NCBI GenBank assembly: GCA_964639245.1 | Contig: CAZXCU010000001.1 | Coordinates: forward strand, 310,001 to 374,000 | Length of the DNA: 64,000 bases | From: SB15 sp964639245 | Lineage (GTDB): Bacteria > Chloroflexota > Anaerolineae > Aggregatilineales > J027 | Direction of reading: 5' to 3' | In this document: positions 1 to 8,346 of the stretch, in pieces | Layout: the number at the start of each line of letters is the position of its first letter | Numbering within the stretch: position 1 is the stretch's first letter | The notes under the pieces: model-generated | The model's database searches: none | Seen by the model: only the letters and a program-made list of their open reading frames with translations | What the model was told of the DNA's origin: nothing | Translations under genes and position numbers: made by a program

Positions 1-1131
1 TTCCAAATCACTGGGGTGCAGGCGGGTGCTGATTAAAATGCGCGAAGCCCGTACCGTTGCCAGTTTGGTCAAAAAAGCGGCAGCACGCGGGTCGGCGGTT
101 TTTCTCAGGCGTTTTTCAATCGATGCACCGGGCAGGGCAATTGTCTGGGTATCCAGTAAATTATCCATCGCACGGGTAGCGTTGGGTTGCACATATGCCA
201 TCAGTAGCCGTTCTAATCCGTCCAAGACCAGCAAAAACGGCTGTTTATCGAGTACGCTCAGCAATTTTTCTTCGCGCTGGGCCATGTTCAAACGCTGAAC
301 CGTTTTGTCCGGCACATCCATCACATACGCCAAAGCACGGGTAATGAAACTTTCGTAGCGGGAATCGCTCTCGTAAAAACTCCACCACATCCGCCCATCC
401 AGCTTCATATAATTGGGTGCGATGTCATTAAACCACTTCCACGACAGGGCGCTTTTGCCCATCCCACCAATCGCTATCAAACTCAGCACACGGTTTTGAT
501 ACTGTTCGCTGTGCGGGTTGCTCACCCAATCCGTCAGGAAATGCAATTCATTTTTGCGCCCCACCAATTCCTGTGCATCCAGCAGCGTATAGGGATGGGC
601 GATATAGGGTTCAGGGGGGGAGGGAAACGTGCTGGTACTCAGCCGATGCAGGGCGGCTAAATCTGGCTGACGATGCAGGGACAGGCTGTTAATCACCTGC
701 GCCCGAAAATGATCTGGCGTGGTAAAAAAATTAACCACATTTTCTTTTTTCAGCCGTTTGTGGAAGGCTTTTAAGCGCTTGAGATGTTCGGGGCTTTCGG
801 CTGGGCCGGGGTCATAATCAAATTTATCATCCATCAGGAAAATGAGGCAGGGAATGTCACGTTCGCGGGCGCGGTTGTACTCCATTTCGGTAATCGAGAT
901 ACTGTGACCATCAGGAATATACCCGTAGCGGCGGGCAAAAATCCCCAAGTAAATTTCGGCCTCGTCCACCATTCCCAACGAAACGGTAATCGCGTCCGAA
1001 GCAATCGCGGGCAAATGTTCCATCATAATCGGGAACATGCCCTGCCGTACACACGCATCCAAGGCTTGCTGGCGATAATCCGGCAAGTCGTGGGCGGTAC
1101 TGCTAATCATCACGTCAATACGTTCTGACAT
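1..1131 (-). CDS. DUF4062-STAND NTPase, 5' part only (gene continues past the window start)
   Basis: An open frame runs from an ATG at 1131 to base 1 without a stop, giving the first 377 residues. Residues 1-90 match the DUF4062 pattern: MISSTAHDLPDYR at the start, then GIFARRYGYIP and the SITEMEYNRA stretch. This TIR-like domain is often the N-terminal module of STAND proteins. The NTPase follows near residue 190 (LVGRKNELHFL), with a Walker A IAIGGMGKSALSWKW, a Walker B-like FLLVLDGLERLL and a sensor-like RILISTR. STAND ATPases act as ligand-triggered switches, and DUF4062 members occur among anti-phage and cell-fate proteins; the role here is inferred. The sensor C-terminus lies outside the window. 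It is divergent from the GH20 gene. Confidence 0.8.
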   Translation of the reverse strand, partial: MSERIDVMISSTAHDLPDYRQQALDACVRQGMFPIMMEHLPAIASDAITVSLGMVDEAEIYLGIFARRYGYIPDGHSISITEMEYNRARERDIPCLIFLMDDKFDYDPGPAESPEHLKRLKAFHKRLKKENVVNFFTTPDHFRAQVINSLSLHRQPDLAALHRLSTSTFPSPPEPYIAHPYTLLDAQELVGRKNELHFLTDWVSNPHSEQYQNRVLSLIAIGGMGKSALSWKWFNDIAPNYMKLDGRMWWSFYESDSRYESFITRALAYVMDVPDKTVQRLNMAQREEKLLSVLDKQPFLLVLDGLERLLMAYVQPNATRAMDNLLDTQTIALPGASIEKRLRKTADPRAAAFLTKLATVRASRILISTRLHPSDLE

Positions 1132-1254
1132 CCTGTTTCCCTGCTCAAAATAGCACCTGTCAGGATAGCATAAAATAGGAAGGTGGTGCTATCCATTCTC
1201 GTTGAGTTTTGGTGTAAAACGGGTTATCTTAGGCCGAATGTAAGGATTTTTTTC

Positions 1255-3090
1255 ATGACAAATCTAATTTTGCTGCCCGTGCCGCGTCGCTTGGAAGTTC
1301 ATGCAGAACAGGGGAGTTTGCCTGACGACGCGCTGATTGTGATAGACAGCCCCGCGCTGCTGTTTGAAGCCCAAATTGCCCAACAAGCCCTTGCCAGTGT
1401 GGGGCTGCATTGGCAAATTGTGGCGGGGAATCTGTCCGGCGGGTTGCGTTTGACCCTCGATCCCACCATCAGCCACACAGAAGGGTATAAACTTCAGGTG
1501 GTGGAGGGTCAAATCACCCTTCAAGCGTCAGGGGCAGCCGGTATTTTTTATGGTGTGTGTACCCTGCGCCAGATTCTAAACCAATGCGGCAAAACCCTGC
1601 CTGCCCTGACTATCGAAGATTTTCCTGATTTTCCCGCACGCGGCATCATGCTCGATGTTAGCCGTGACCGCGTACCCACACTGGCAACGATTTATCATCT
1701 GGTGGATCGTTTCGCCAGTTGGAAGCTCAACCAGCTTCAATTGTATATGGAGCATACCTTTGCCTATCAGCAGCATCGGGAAGTCTGGGCGGAGGCTTCG
1801 CCCTTTACCGCGCAGGAAATCCTCGAATTGGATGCCTACTGCCGTCAGCGTCATATTGAACTTGTCCCCAACCAGAACAGCTTGGGGCATATGGAACGGT
1901 GGCTCAAATTTCCCCGTTATCATGACCTTGCCGAATCGCCGGAAGGATTTACCCTGCACGGGAGAGTCCGCCCCGCTTCCACATTGAATCCGGTTGACCC
2001 GAAAAGTATCGAACTGGTCGCGGGTTTGTATGATGAACTGCTGCCCAATTTTACTAGCCGGATTTTGAATGTTGGCGGCGATGAACCCTGGGAATTTGGC
2101 ACGGGCAAAAGCAATCCCGTGGTTAAGGAAAAAGGCTCAGGGCGGGTGTATCTGGATTATTTACTCGCCTTGTATCAGGAAGTCACCCGGCGCGGACATC
2201 AAATGCAGTTCTGGACAGACATCATTGTGAAGTATCCCGACCTTGTATCGCAGTTACCGCGAGATGTCACAGCGATGATCTGGGGCTATGAATCTTACGA
2301 ACCGCTTGAGGAACACTGCCAGATGGTTGCCGAAGCTGGATTGCCTTTTTACGTGTGTCCGGGAACGTCCAGTTGGAACAGCCTCATCGGGCGGACGGAC
2401 AACGCCATGCAAAACCTGCAACAGGCGGCGGTGATGGGACATCGTTACGGCGCGTCCGGTTATCTCATCACCGATTGGGGCGATAACGGACACTGGCAGC
2501 CTTTGTCGGTGAGTTATCTGGGATTCGCCTACGGTGCGGCGCTGGCATGGCATACCGACGGCAACCTATCGCTGCCCGAAGCGCTGGATGCGTTTGCCTT
2601 TGAGGACAACGCGGGCAAAATGGGCAAACTCGCCTACGATTTGGGCAATGTGTATCAGTTCGTCGGCGGCAAAAATATCAACGGGCAAGCGCTGGTGTAC
2701 AGTTTGCAAGTCCCACGCGGCGAATTAGCACACATGCAGGCGACGCAGGCAGGCTTGGCGGGTCAGCTGATTTCGCCGGAAACGGTGCGGACTGCGCTGC
2801 AAACCTTGGAGAATTTGCTAGCACAACTGCCCCACACCGATTTAAAAAGTCCCGATGCAACCTTGATTCTGGAAGAATACCGTCACGCCGCGCTGCTGGT
2901 ACGCCATGCCGCCAAACGCCTGCTATGGTATTTTGAAGAACCCGTTGAATTGCCCGATGCGCTACTCCAAGAACTTGAAACACTTGTCAGCGAACAGCAA
3001 CGGCTGTGGTTGGCGCGGAGTCGTCCGGGTGGGTTGGCGGACAGCCTCCAGCGCTTTGACCATTTGTTTGCTGAATATCGCCTCTCTTAA
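1255..3090 (+). CDS. Glycoside hydrolase family 20 (beta-N-acetylhexosaminidase type)
   Basis: The 611-residue protein should cleave terminal N-acetylhexosamine from chitin- or peptidoglycan-derived sugars. Residues 5-115 form the small GH20b-like alpha/beta domain, and the barrel follows from about 130. The family signature is VGGDE, with the Asp-Glu catalytic pair at D276 and E277; E acts as acid/base and D stabilises the substrate acetamido group. Family members usually have H before the GGDE, but here it is N. WGDNGHW near residue 410 fits the aromatic sugar pocket. I chose the ATG at 1255 (preceded by TAAGGA) over an in-frame ATG at 1183, which lacks a ribosome site. There is no signal peptide, so it is probably cytoplasmic. 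The gene is monocistronic. Confidence 0.88.
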   Translation: MTNLILLPVPRRLEVHAEQGSLPDDALIVIDSPALLFEAQIAQQALASVGLHWQIVAGNLSGGLRLTLDPTISHTEGYKLQVVEGQITLQASGAAGIFYGVCTLRQILNQCGKTLPALTIEDFPDFPARGIMLDVSRDRVPTLATIYHLVDRFASWKLNQLQLYMEHTFAYQQHREVWAEASPFTAQEILELDAYCRQRHIELVPNQNSLGHMERWLKFPRYHDLAESPEGFTLHGRVRPASTLNPVDPKSIELVAGLYDELLPNFTSRILNVGGDEPWEFGTGKSNPVVKEKGSGRVYLDYLLALYQEVTRRGHQMQFWTDIIVKYPDLVSQLPRDVTAMIWGYESYEPLEEHCQMVAEAGLPFYVCPGTSSWNSLIGRTDNAMQNLQQAAVMGHRYGASGYLITDWGDNGHWQPLSVSYLGFAYGAALAWHTDGNLSLPEALDAFAFEDNAGKMGKLAYDLGNVYQFVGGKNINGQALVYSLQVPRGELAHMQATQAGLAGQLISPETVRTALQTLENLLAQLPHTDLKSPDATLILEEYRHAALLVRHAAKRLLWYFEEPVELPDALLQELETLVSEQQRLWLARSRPGGLADSLQRFDHLFAEYRLS

Positions 3091-3104
3091 GGAGCAAAAG
3101 TGAG

Positions 3105-3204
3105 GGTGTTACCACCGGATTCCACCGATAAAGCATTTTTCCTAATGTGGTCAACTTGTTATTGTTCTTTCTAGTGGTAACACCGGCGTTCATCAGTGGT
3201 AACA
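3105..3204. repeat. Three copies of GTGGTAACA, two forming an 11-bp inverted repeat
   Basis: GGTGTTACCAC at 3105-3115 is the exact reverse complement of GTGGTAACACC at 3174-3184, and a third GTGGTAACA lies at 3196-3204. The pair could fold into a hairpin behind the GH20 gene, or the copies could be binding sites for a regulator. The sequence does not distinguish these. Confidence 0.5.
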
Positions 3205-3370
3205 GACCTTTCGATTAAGGTACAGTTTTATCATGACATGATTATTGGGATCCCATCCTGCAAATCGCGCATGGTATCTCAAATTGGTCATGGAAGGAAA
3301 TTTTAGCCCCTGCAGAAAATTATGTCCGTACTTATTTGCCGGAGACAGCACTAAGGAGTAATTACAAGGA

Positions 3371-3691
3371 ATGTATGAAGATGAATTCCAAACCCTCTGT
3401 ATTGCATTATTCGCAACTTGTTTATTGTTGCAGGGTATCAGGGGACTAAAAGGAAATGTATATAATATTAAAGATCAACCTATAAATAGAAATGCTAGTT
3501 TTGTAGTCGGAATATTCTTTTCTTTAAGTGGTGGTTTAATGCTTATTAATTTATGTTTAATACTAATTGGAGCTGTATCTGCTTTTTACTTTTTTGTTTA
3601 TCTTATATTAATGTCTTTGGCATTTATTATATTAAATAGATCTTATAATATGAGCAAAAATACTAAGCTAAACTCAAAAAACGATGACTGA
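3371..3691 (+). CDS. Small AT-rich membrane protein of unknown family
   Basis: I do not recognise this 106-residue protein. It has three likely membrane segments: about residues 8-24, 45-68 and 70-92. The tail is polar and lysine/asparagine-rich (SKNTKLNSKNDD), likely cytoplasmic. The start is supported by AAGGA just upstream; a second AAGGAG lies about 15 bases earlier. Codons are clearly richer in A and T than in the neighbouring GH20 and gyrA genes, which suggests recent acquisition. It stands alone between two foldback-rich spacers. Confidence 0.65.
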   Translation: MYEDEFQTLCIALFATCLLLQGIRGLKGNVYNIKDQPINRNASFVVGIFFSLSGGLMLINLCLILIGAVSAFYFFVYLILMSLAFIILNRSYNMSKNTKLNSKNDD

Positions 3692-3850
3692 AAACGGCAA
3701 TGATGTTTTGCACATTATGCAACTCGTGTGATAATGAACTATTTAGTAAAAGCAATATCTAAAATGAATGCCAAAACTTTATCACAATGCTAACTCATAG
3801 AACAACGCAGTCGTGGACGTACAATTTAGAAAGTTTATCTTGGATAAAAC

Positions 3851-3970
3851 TAAGTGCTGCATCCGGTTAATTGGTTCAGAGGGTGGGTTACAGGGGTTTC
3901 ACCTCTTTCTCTGTTGGAGACCCACCCCTACCCATAATCTATATTGAATTACTTACCGGATGAAGCACTC
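3851..3970. repeat. Nested foldback element at the 3' end of the 3949-4449 gene
   Basis: Outer arms are 3851-3867 and the reverse complement of about 3954-3970, matching at 15 of 17 positions around the core CATCCGGT. Inside, GGGTGGGT at 3881-3888 pairs with ACCCACCC at 3920-3927. The right outer arm carries the last codons and stop of the minus-strand gene, and the left arm reads KLSAASG-stop on the plus strand. It resembles a REP- or MITE-like insertion. No terminal transposase signs are visible. Confidence 0.55.
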
Positions 3971-4449
3971 AATTTGGTCATGAAAGGAAATTTTAAATAA
4001 TGTTGATACCCTACTAAACCACCAATCCACAGGGAAATTAACCCAGCTATCATCGGACTCACCACCATAATAACGCCGATATTGTTTCCTTCGTTGGAGA
4101 TTAAATTTACCAAACTGATAGGCGAAAGGAATGTACTACTGGTTATTGAAGCCAATCCAATGATTAATAATTTCCACTTCAAGCCGCTACTTTGTTGGTC
4201 AAAGTCCATTTCTAAAAGATTCATCCCTAAGAATAATCCTAACAAGAAGGGCATCATACACAGGCAGTTGCAGCTACCCCCAAGAGTGGCTGACCAAAAT
4301 ACATAGCCCCAAAGAGGTTGCGATGAATTATCAAAGCCTGTGATTCCACCATAGTAAATCCCTTGAAAAGTGCCAATCACTGCTGCGAAAGAAAATAAAA
4401 TTGTTACTAACGCAATCCAAAAAATCTCTGCCATTAAATCGTGTCGCAT
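3949..4449 (-). CDS. Membrane protein of unknown family, four likely membrane segments
   Basis: The 166-residue protein has hydrophobic segments near residues 10-28, 50-75, 88-110 and 125-145. It carries a Cys-Asn-Cys-Leu-Cys cluster in the second segment (GGSCNCLCMMPFLLG), which could bind metal or be a lipidation site. It starts 9 bases after the M28-like gene stops, so it is probably the last gene of the gyrA operon, but it is much more AT-rich than those genes. No clear ribosome site precedes the ATG. The last residues (SASSGK) are encoded inside a foldback element. I do not recognise the family. Confidence 0.6.
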   Translation of the reverse strand: MRHDLMAEIFWIALVTILFSFAAVIGTFQGIYYGGITGFDNSSQPLWGYVFWSATLGGSCNCLCMMPFLLGLFLGMNLLEMDFDQQSSGLKWKLLIIGLASITSSTFLSPISLVNLISNEGNNIGVIMVVSPMIAGLISLWIGGLVGYQHYLKFPFMTKLSASSGK

Positions 4450-4458
4450 GGATGATTA

Positions 4459-5625
4459 TTACTGTGGGGTATCGATCTGCTGAATGAGGGCTTGGGTAAA
4501 TTCCGCCGCTTTGACCAGCGACTCGATCTCAATCTGGTCGAAGGTGTCGGTTTCGCGCTGGCGGTGGGCGGGCAGTCCGGTCAGACGGTCATAACCGCTA
4601 ATCGCCAGCCCTTTAAAATTGTACTGGCGGACATTGGCAAGTTCATCCAACGTCAACATTGAACGCCCCATAATGCCCCATTCGGGGTGCTGCTGCGCGA
4701 CGGTTTCAGCATGGCGGGCGGTATCTGCATCGGGGTGGTAATGGACAAGGGGATTGAGGGTATGGTCTGTTACCCATGCGATTTCGCCCTTGCCCACGTT
4801 TTGCAGGACAAGAAAGGTCGCATCCCAGAGTTCTGCCGCGTGGGTATGCAAAAAATGCTCAATCCCGGTGCTGCCTGCCTGTGCGCCGCCGCTAAACACA
4901 CACCAGAGTTCGGTCTGGTCAAGGCGCTGGCGGGTGAAGTGTTCGGCTAAGGTCAGCGCCACCGCCACACCAGAGGCATTGCCATTCGCCCCTTGAACCG
5001 GTTCGCCGATTTCATCCAGTAAGGCAACCAGCCCACCTAAAACTAAGTGGGCGGTCATGCTTTGTTTGACGAAACGCGCCCTTCGGGAATCGGGCAAAAA
5101 CAGCGTGACCAATCCGCCTAACAGCACGGGAATCCCCATCCATGCCAGAAATGCGGGCAGGTGTTTCACCAGTTGGGGATGGGCGCTGATGCGATTCTGA
5201 CTGGTATCGAGATGGGCAACCAGCACGATTTTTTGGCGGATTTCATTTTGGGGGGCAATTCTAGCAATGACATTTTGCGACTCGCCTCTGGGAAGTAAAT
5301 TTTCCCAGAGAGCAGGGCGGGTATGCCACAAGCGAACATCATGCCGTGCCAATCCGATGCCAAGCAGTCCTAAAAAACGTTTCAACTGCCCGTCCGCTTC
5401 CATGCCTGCTGCCAGCACCGCCGCACTCATCAGCGATTGGGTGAGCAGACGCTTAGAAAAGCTGTTGATGCTGGCATAGGATTGGGTTTGCGGAGACAAC
5501 CCCACGCCCTGCAAATAAAGATCCACATAGTCGGCGGCAGCGCGTTCTTGGGCGGAGGTGGCCTGTCGTGCGCCGATGTTCACCGACAGATAGCGGATAA
5601 TTTCGCAGAGCTGTTCGGGGGTCAT
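4459..5625 (-). CDS. M28-family peptidase homologue lacking metal ligands
   Basis: The 388-residue protein has the M28 aminopeptidase layout. The first motif, VLVAHLDTS, keeps the His ligand (H138), and the last, LPAHRQRETDTFD, keeps H354. The bridging-Asp motif (normally GADDNASG) reads GANGNASG at 212-219. The Glu pair (normally EExGxxGS) reads GGAQAGSTG at 246-254, and the third ligand motif (normally DMxG) reads LQNVGKG. The two-zinc site is therefore largely gone and the protein is predicted to be non-catalytic. Two short hydrophobic stretches (about 158-177 and 192-204) may anchor it. Its ATG directly abuts the gyrA stop (TAGATG), so translation is probably coupled. Confidence 0.8.
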   Translation of the reverse strand: MTPEQLCEIIRYLSVNIGARQATSAQERAAADYVDLYLQGVGLSPQTQSYASINSFSKRLLTQSLMSAAVLAAGMEADGQLKRFLGLLGIGLARHDVRLWHTRPALWENLLPRGESQNVIARIAPQNEIRQKIVLVAHLDTSQNRISAHPQLVKHLPAFLAWMGIPVLLGGLVTLFLPDSRRARFVKQSMTAHLVLGGLVALLDEIGEPVQGANGNASGVAVALTLAEHFTRQRLDQTELWCVFSGGAQAGSTGIEHFLHTHAAELWDATFLVLQNVGKGEIAWVTDHTLNPLVHYHPDADTARHAETVAQQHPEWGIMGRSMLTLDELANVRQYNFKGLAISGYDRLTGLPAHRQRETDTFDQIEIESLVKAAEFTQALIQQIDTPQ

Positions 5626-8184
5626 CTATTCGCTTTCTTCCATCGGCAGGGTATCTATCACGTCGCCATGTCCATTAATTTCGGTAGGCATGGCTTCTTC
5701 CACAACAGTTTCTTCCGGTTCGGGTGCCACCAACGTGACCGAAACAATTCGGTCGGATTTGTCTATGTTCATCACCCGCACGCCCATCGCGCTACGGCTG
5801 TAACGGCTGATGCTGTCGGTACGGGTACGTAAGGTAATGCCGTTGACGGTGATAACAGTCATATCTTCCGAGCCATCGGTGAGCATCGCGCCAATGATTT
5901 GACCCGCTTTTTTGAGGTCATTGCCAATCGCCCGAATCCCTGAACCGTAACGCCCCTGTGTGCGGAATTCGCTAATGGCAGTGCGTTTGCCATAGCCAGA
6001 TTCGGTGACAATTAAGAGGTCATCTTCGCTGCGTTCGGGAGAAATGACATCCATGCCCGCCAGCATATCCCCTTCGCCAAAGCGCATGGCATTCACCCCC
6101 CCCGCCGGACGACCCATCACACGCACTTCGTTTTCATGGAAACGGATGGCCTGTCCCTGTTTGGTGACGAGAATGACCTGATCATCGCCACTGGTATGAC
6201 GCACCCAGCGCAATTCGTCTTTGTCTTCTAAAGACATCGCAATCAAGCCGGAAGGACGCACGGAGGCAAATTCCGCAAACATGACTCGTTTAATCCGTCC
6301 ATGTCGTGTACAGAGGATGAAAAAGCCTTCCTGTTCTAAATTGGGAACCACGAGGGCAGCGGTGACTTTTTCTTCAGGATGGAAAGGTAGAATCGAATTG
6401 AGTGGCACCCCTTTCGCTGCCCGTTCACGCTGGGGCAGTTGGTAGGTACGCAGGCTGTAGACTTTGCCATGGGTGGTGAAAAACAGGATGTAATCGAGCG
6501 TGTTGGCTGCAAAAATCTGCTCCACGACATCTTCATCGCGGGTTGCCATGCCCGTTACGCCTTTGCCGCCGCGTTTTTGAGCGCGGTAGGTGCTGGCGGA
6601 GGTGCATTTGATATAACCGTTTTTGGTCAAGCTAATCAGCACATCTTCTTCGTAAACCAAATCCGATTCTTCAAAATCTCCATCAATTTCATTGGAAAAG
6701 ACTGTGCGACGTTCATCCCCAAATTTTTCGTTCAAGTCATGCAAATCGGTTTGAATCAGGCGAAGAACTTTACGTGGTGAGGCGAGCAAATCTTCAAGAT
6801 ATTCAATTTGCGCCCGCACCTGACGGTATTCATCTTCGATTTTTTGACGTTCCAAGGCGGCAAGACGGCGGAGTTGCATATCCAGAATGGCCTGCGCTTG
6901 AATTTCTGTCAGGTTGAAGCGCTCCATCAATTCGCTCCGGGCTGCCTCAGCGCTGTCAGCGTTGCGAATGGTACGGATGATGTCATCCAGATTCGCCAGC
7001 GCGGAAAGCAACCCTTCCAGAATGTGAGCGCGGGCGCGGGCTTTCCGCAGGTCAAATTCGCTGCGCCGACGGATGACTTCCTGCCGATGCTGAATATAAA
7101 TTTGCAACGCACGTTTGAGGCTGAGCAAACGGGGTTCGTTGTTGACCAGCGCCAGCATTTGCACATGGAAGGGGGTTTGTAGCTGGGTGTATTTAAACAG
7201 CCGATTCAAAACCAAGTTGGGTTGGGCATCGCGGCTGAGTTCAATGACAATGCGTAAGCCGTTGCGGTCAGATTCATCGCGTAAATCGCTGATGTTGGTG
7301 AGGCGGCCTTCGCGCACCAGCTCAACAATCCGTTCCATGATGCCGGCTTTGCTGACCTGATACGGAATTTCTGTGACCACAATTTTATAGCGGTCATGTT
7401 TAAATTCTTCGACTTCGCATTTAGCACGAATGACCACACGGCCTTTGCCTGTGGCGTAAATTTCGCGCAATTCACTGCTGCCCATCAATGCGCCCGTGGG
7501 GAAATCTGGCCCTTTGACGAATTGCATTAGATCGTCAACGTTGACCTCTTCTAGGGGAGCATCTAAATCATCGCTCTCTGACTCAACCATGCGATCAATG
7601 AGATAGCTAATCGCGGCAGTGAGTTCGCTCAAATTGTGGGGGGGAATATTGGTTGCCATCCCCACGGCAATCCCACTTGTGCCATTCAGGAGCAGGTTGG
7701 GTAGCCGGGCAGGCATGACGGTGGGTTCTTCCAGCGTGTCATCAAAGTTGGGGACAAAATCTACCGTTTCGGCATCCAGATCCACCATTAATTCTTCTGC
7801 AATGCGTTTGAGGCGGGCTTCGGTGTAACGCATTGCGGCGGGGGGGTCGTTGTCCAGGCTGCCAAAGTTCCCTTGCCCATCCACCAAGGGATAGCGCATG
7901 GAAAAATCCTGTGCCATCCGCACCATTGCGTCATAGACCGAACTGTCTCCGTGGGGATGAAATTTCCCCAAAACCTCCCCCACGATACGCGCACTTTTGC
8001 GGTAGCCGGAGGAGGCACGCACCCCCATATCCCACATGGCAAATAAAATGCGGCGGTGGACGGGTTTGAGACCATCACGGGCATCTGGCAGGGCGCGGGA
8101 GACAATCACGCTCATAGCGTAATCGAGATATGCGCCGCGCATTTCCTCATCTATTTTGACTTGCCGAATTGAACCGATGTCCAT
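5626..8184 (-). CDS. gyrA: DNA gyrase subunit A
   Basis: GyrA is the breakage-reunion subunit of DNA gyrase, which introduces negative supercoils with GyrB. The 852-residue length is normal. The active-site tyrosine is Y120 (AAMRYTE). The quinolone pocket reads HPHGDSSVYDAM, with serine and aspartate at the positions equivalent to E. coli S83 and D87, so wild-type sensitivity is predicted. The GyrA box is QKRGGKG at 536-542, marking the C-terminal wrapping domain and a true gyrase rather than ParC. The tail is acidic. The start is ATG at 8184; its strong ribosome site lies 36 bases upstream across a hairpin (separate entry). gyrB is not in the window. Confidence 0.97.
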   Translation of the reverse strand: MDIGSIRQVKIDEEMRGAYLDYAMSVIVSRALPDARDGLKPVHRRILFAMWDMGVRASSGYRKSARIVGEVLGKFHPHGDSSVYDAMVRMAQDFSMRYPLVDGQGNFGSLDNDPPAAMRYTEARLKRIAEELMVDLDAETVDFVPNFDDTLEEPTVMPARLPNLLLNGTSGIAVGMATNIPPHNLSELTAAISYLIDRMVESESDDLDAPLEEVNVDDLMQFVKGPDFPTGALMGSSELREIYATGKGRVVIRAKCEVEEFKHDRYKIVVTEIPYQVSKAGIMERIVELVREGRLTNISDLRDESDRNGLRIVIELSRDAQPNLVLNRLFKYTQLQTPFHVQMLALVNNEPRLLSLKRALQIYIQHRQEVIRRRSEFDLRKARARAHILEGLLSALANLDDIIRTIRNADSAEAARSELMERFNLTEIQAQAILDMQLRRLAALERQKIEDEYRQVRAQIEYLEDLLASPRKVLRLIQTDLHDLNEKFGDERRTVFSNEIDGDFEESDLVYEEDVLISLTKNGYIKCTSASTYRAQKRGGKGVTGMATRDEDVVEQIFAANTLDYILFFTTHGKVYSLRTYQLPQRERAAKGVPLNSILPFHPEEKVTAALVVPNLEQEGFFILCTRHGRIKRVMFAEFASVRPSGLIAMSLEDKDELRWVRHTSGDDQVILVTKQGQAIRFHENEVRVMGRPAGGVNAMRFGEGDMLAGMDVISPERSEDDLLIVTESGYGKRTAISEFRTQGRYGSGIRAIGNDLKKAGQIIGAMLTDGSEDMTVITVNGITLRTRTDSISRYSRSAMGVRVMNIDKSDRIVSVTLVAPEPEETVVEEAMPTEINGHGDVIDTLPMEESE

Positions 8185-8230
8185 AAATATAAACGCCTCT
8201 CTACTGCGAGATAAGCGCTTACCTCCTTGT
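8185..8230 (-). promoter_or_regulatory. gyrA leader: AAGGAGG held next to the start by a hairpin
   Basis: On the minus strand the leader reads AAGGAGG, then TAAGCGC, then an internal loop and a TCTC/GAGA stem, then GCGTTTA, TATTT and the gyrA ATG. TAAGCGC pairs with GCGTTTA (seven pairs, one G-U). Folding removes the intervening bases and places AAGGAGG about five bases from the ATG. The unfolded distance is too long for initiation. Translation may depend on this fold. Confidence 0.55.
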
Positions 8231-8264
8231 GTTACAATTTAATTAGCCATGTTTGGCTGTTTCA

Positions 8265-8288
8265 CGAAAAAGCCCGTTACACGCGGGC
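8265..8288 (-). terminator. Intrinsic terminator after the polysaccharide deacetylase gene
   Basis: On the minus strand GCCCG, a seven-base loop and CGGGC are followed by TTTTT. The site lies between the deacetylase stop and the gyrA leader and should separate the two transcripts. Confidence 0.7.
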
Positions 8289-8346
8289 ATGACCTTCCTT
8301 AATATTGTATCATTTTTCGCCAGTGATTGCTATGGCACGACTCAAC

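Noticed and set aside
1183..1254. Upstream ATG extension of the GH20 protein
   Set aside because: The ATG at 1255 has a ribosome site and begins at the domain edge.
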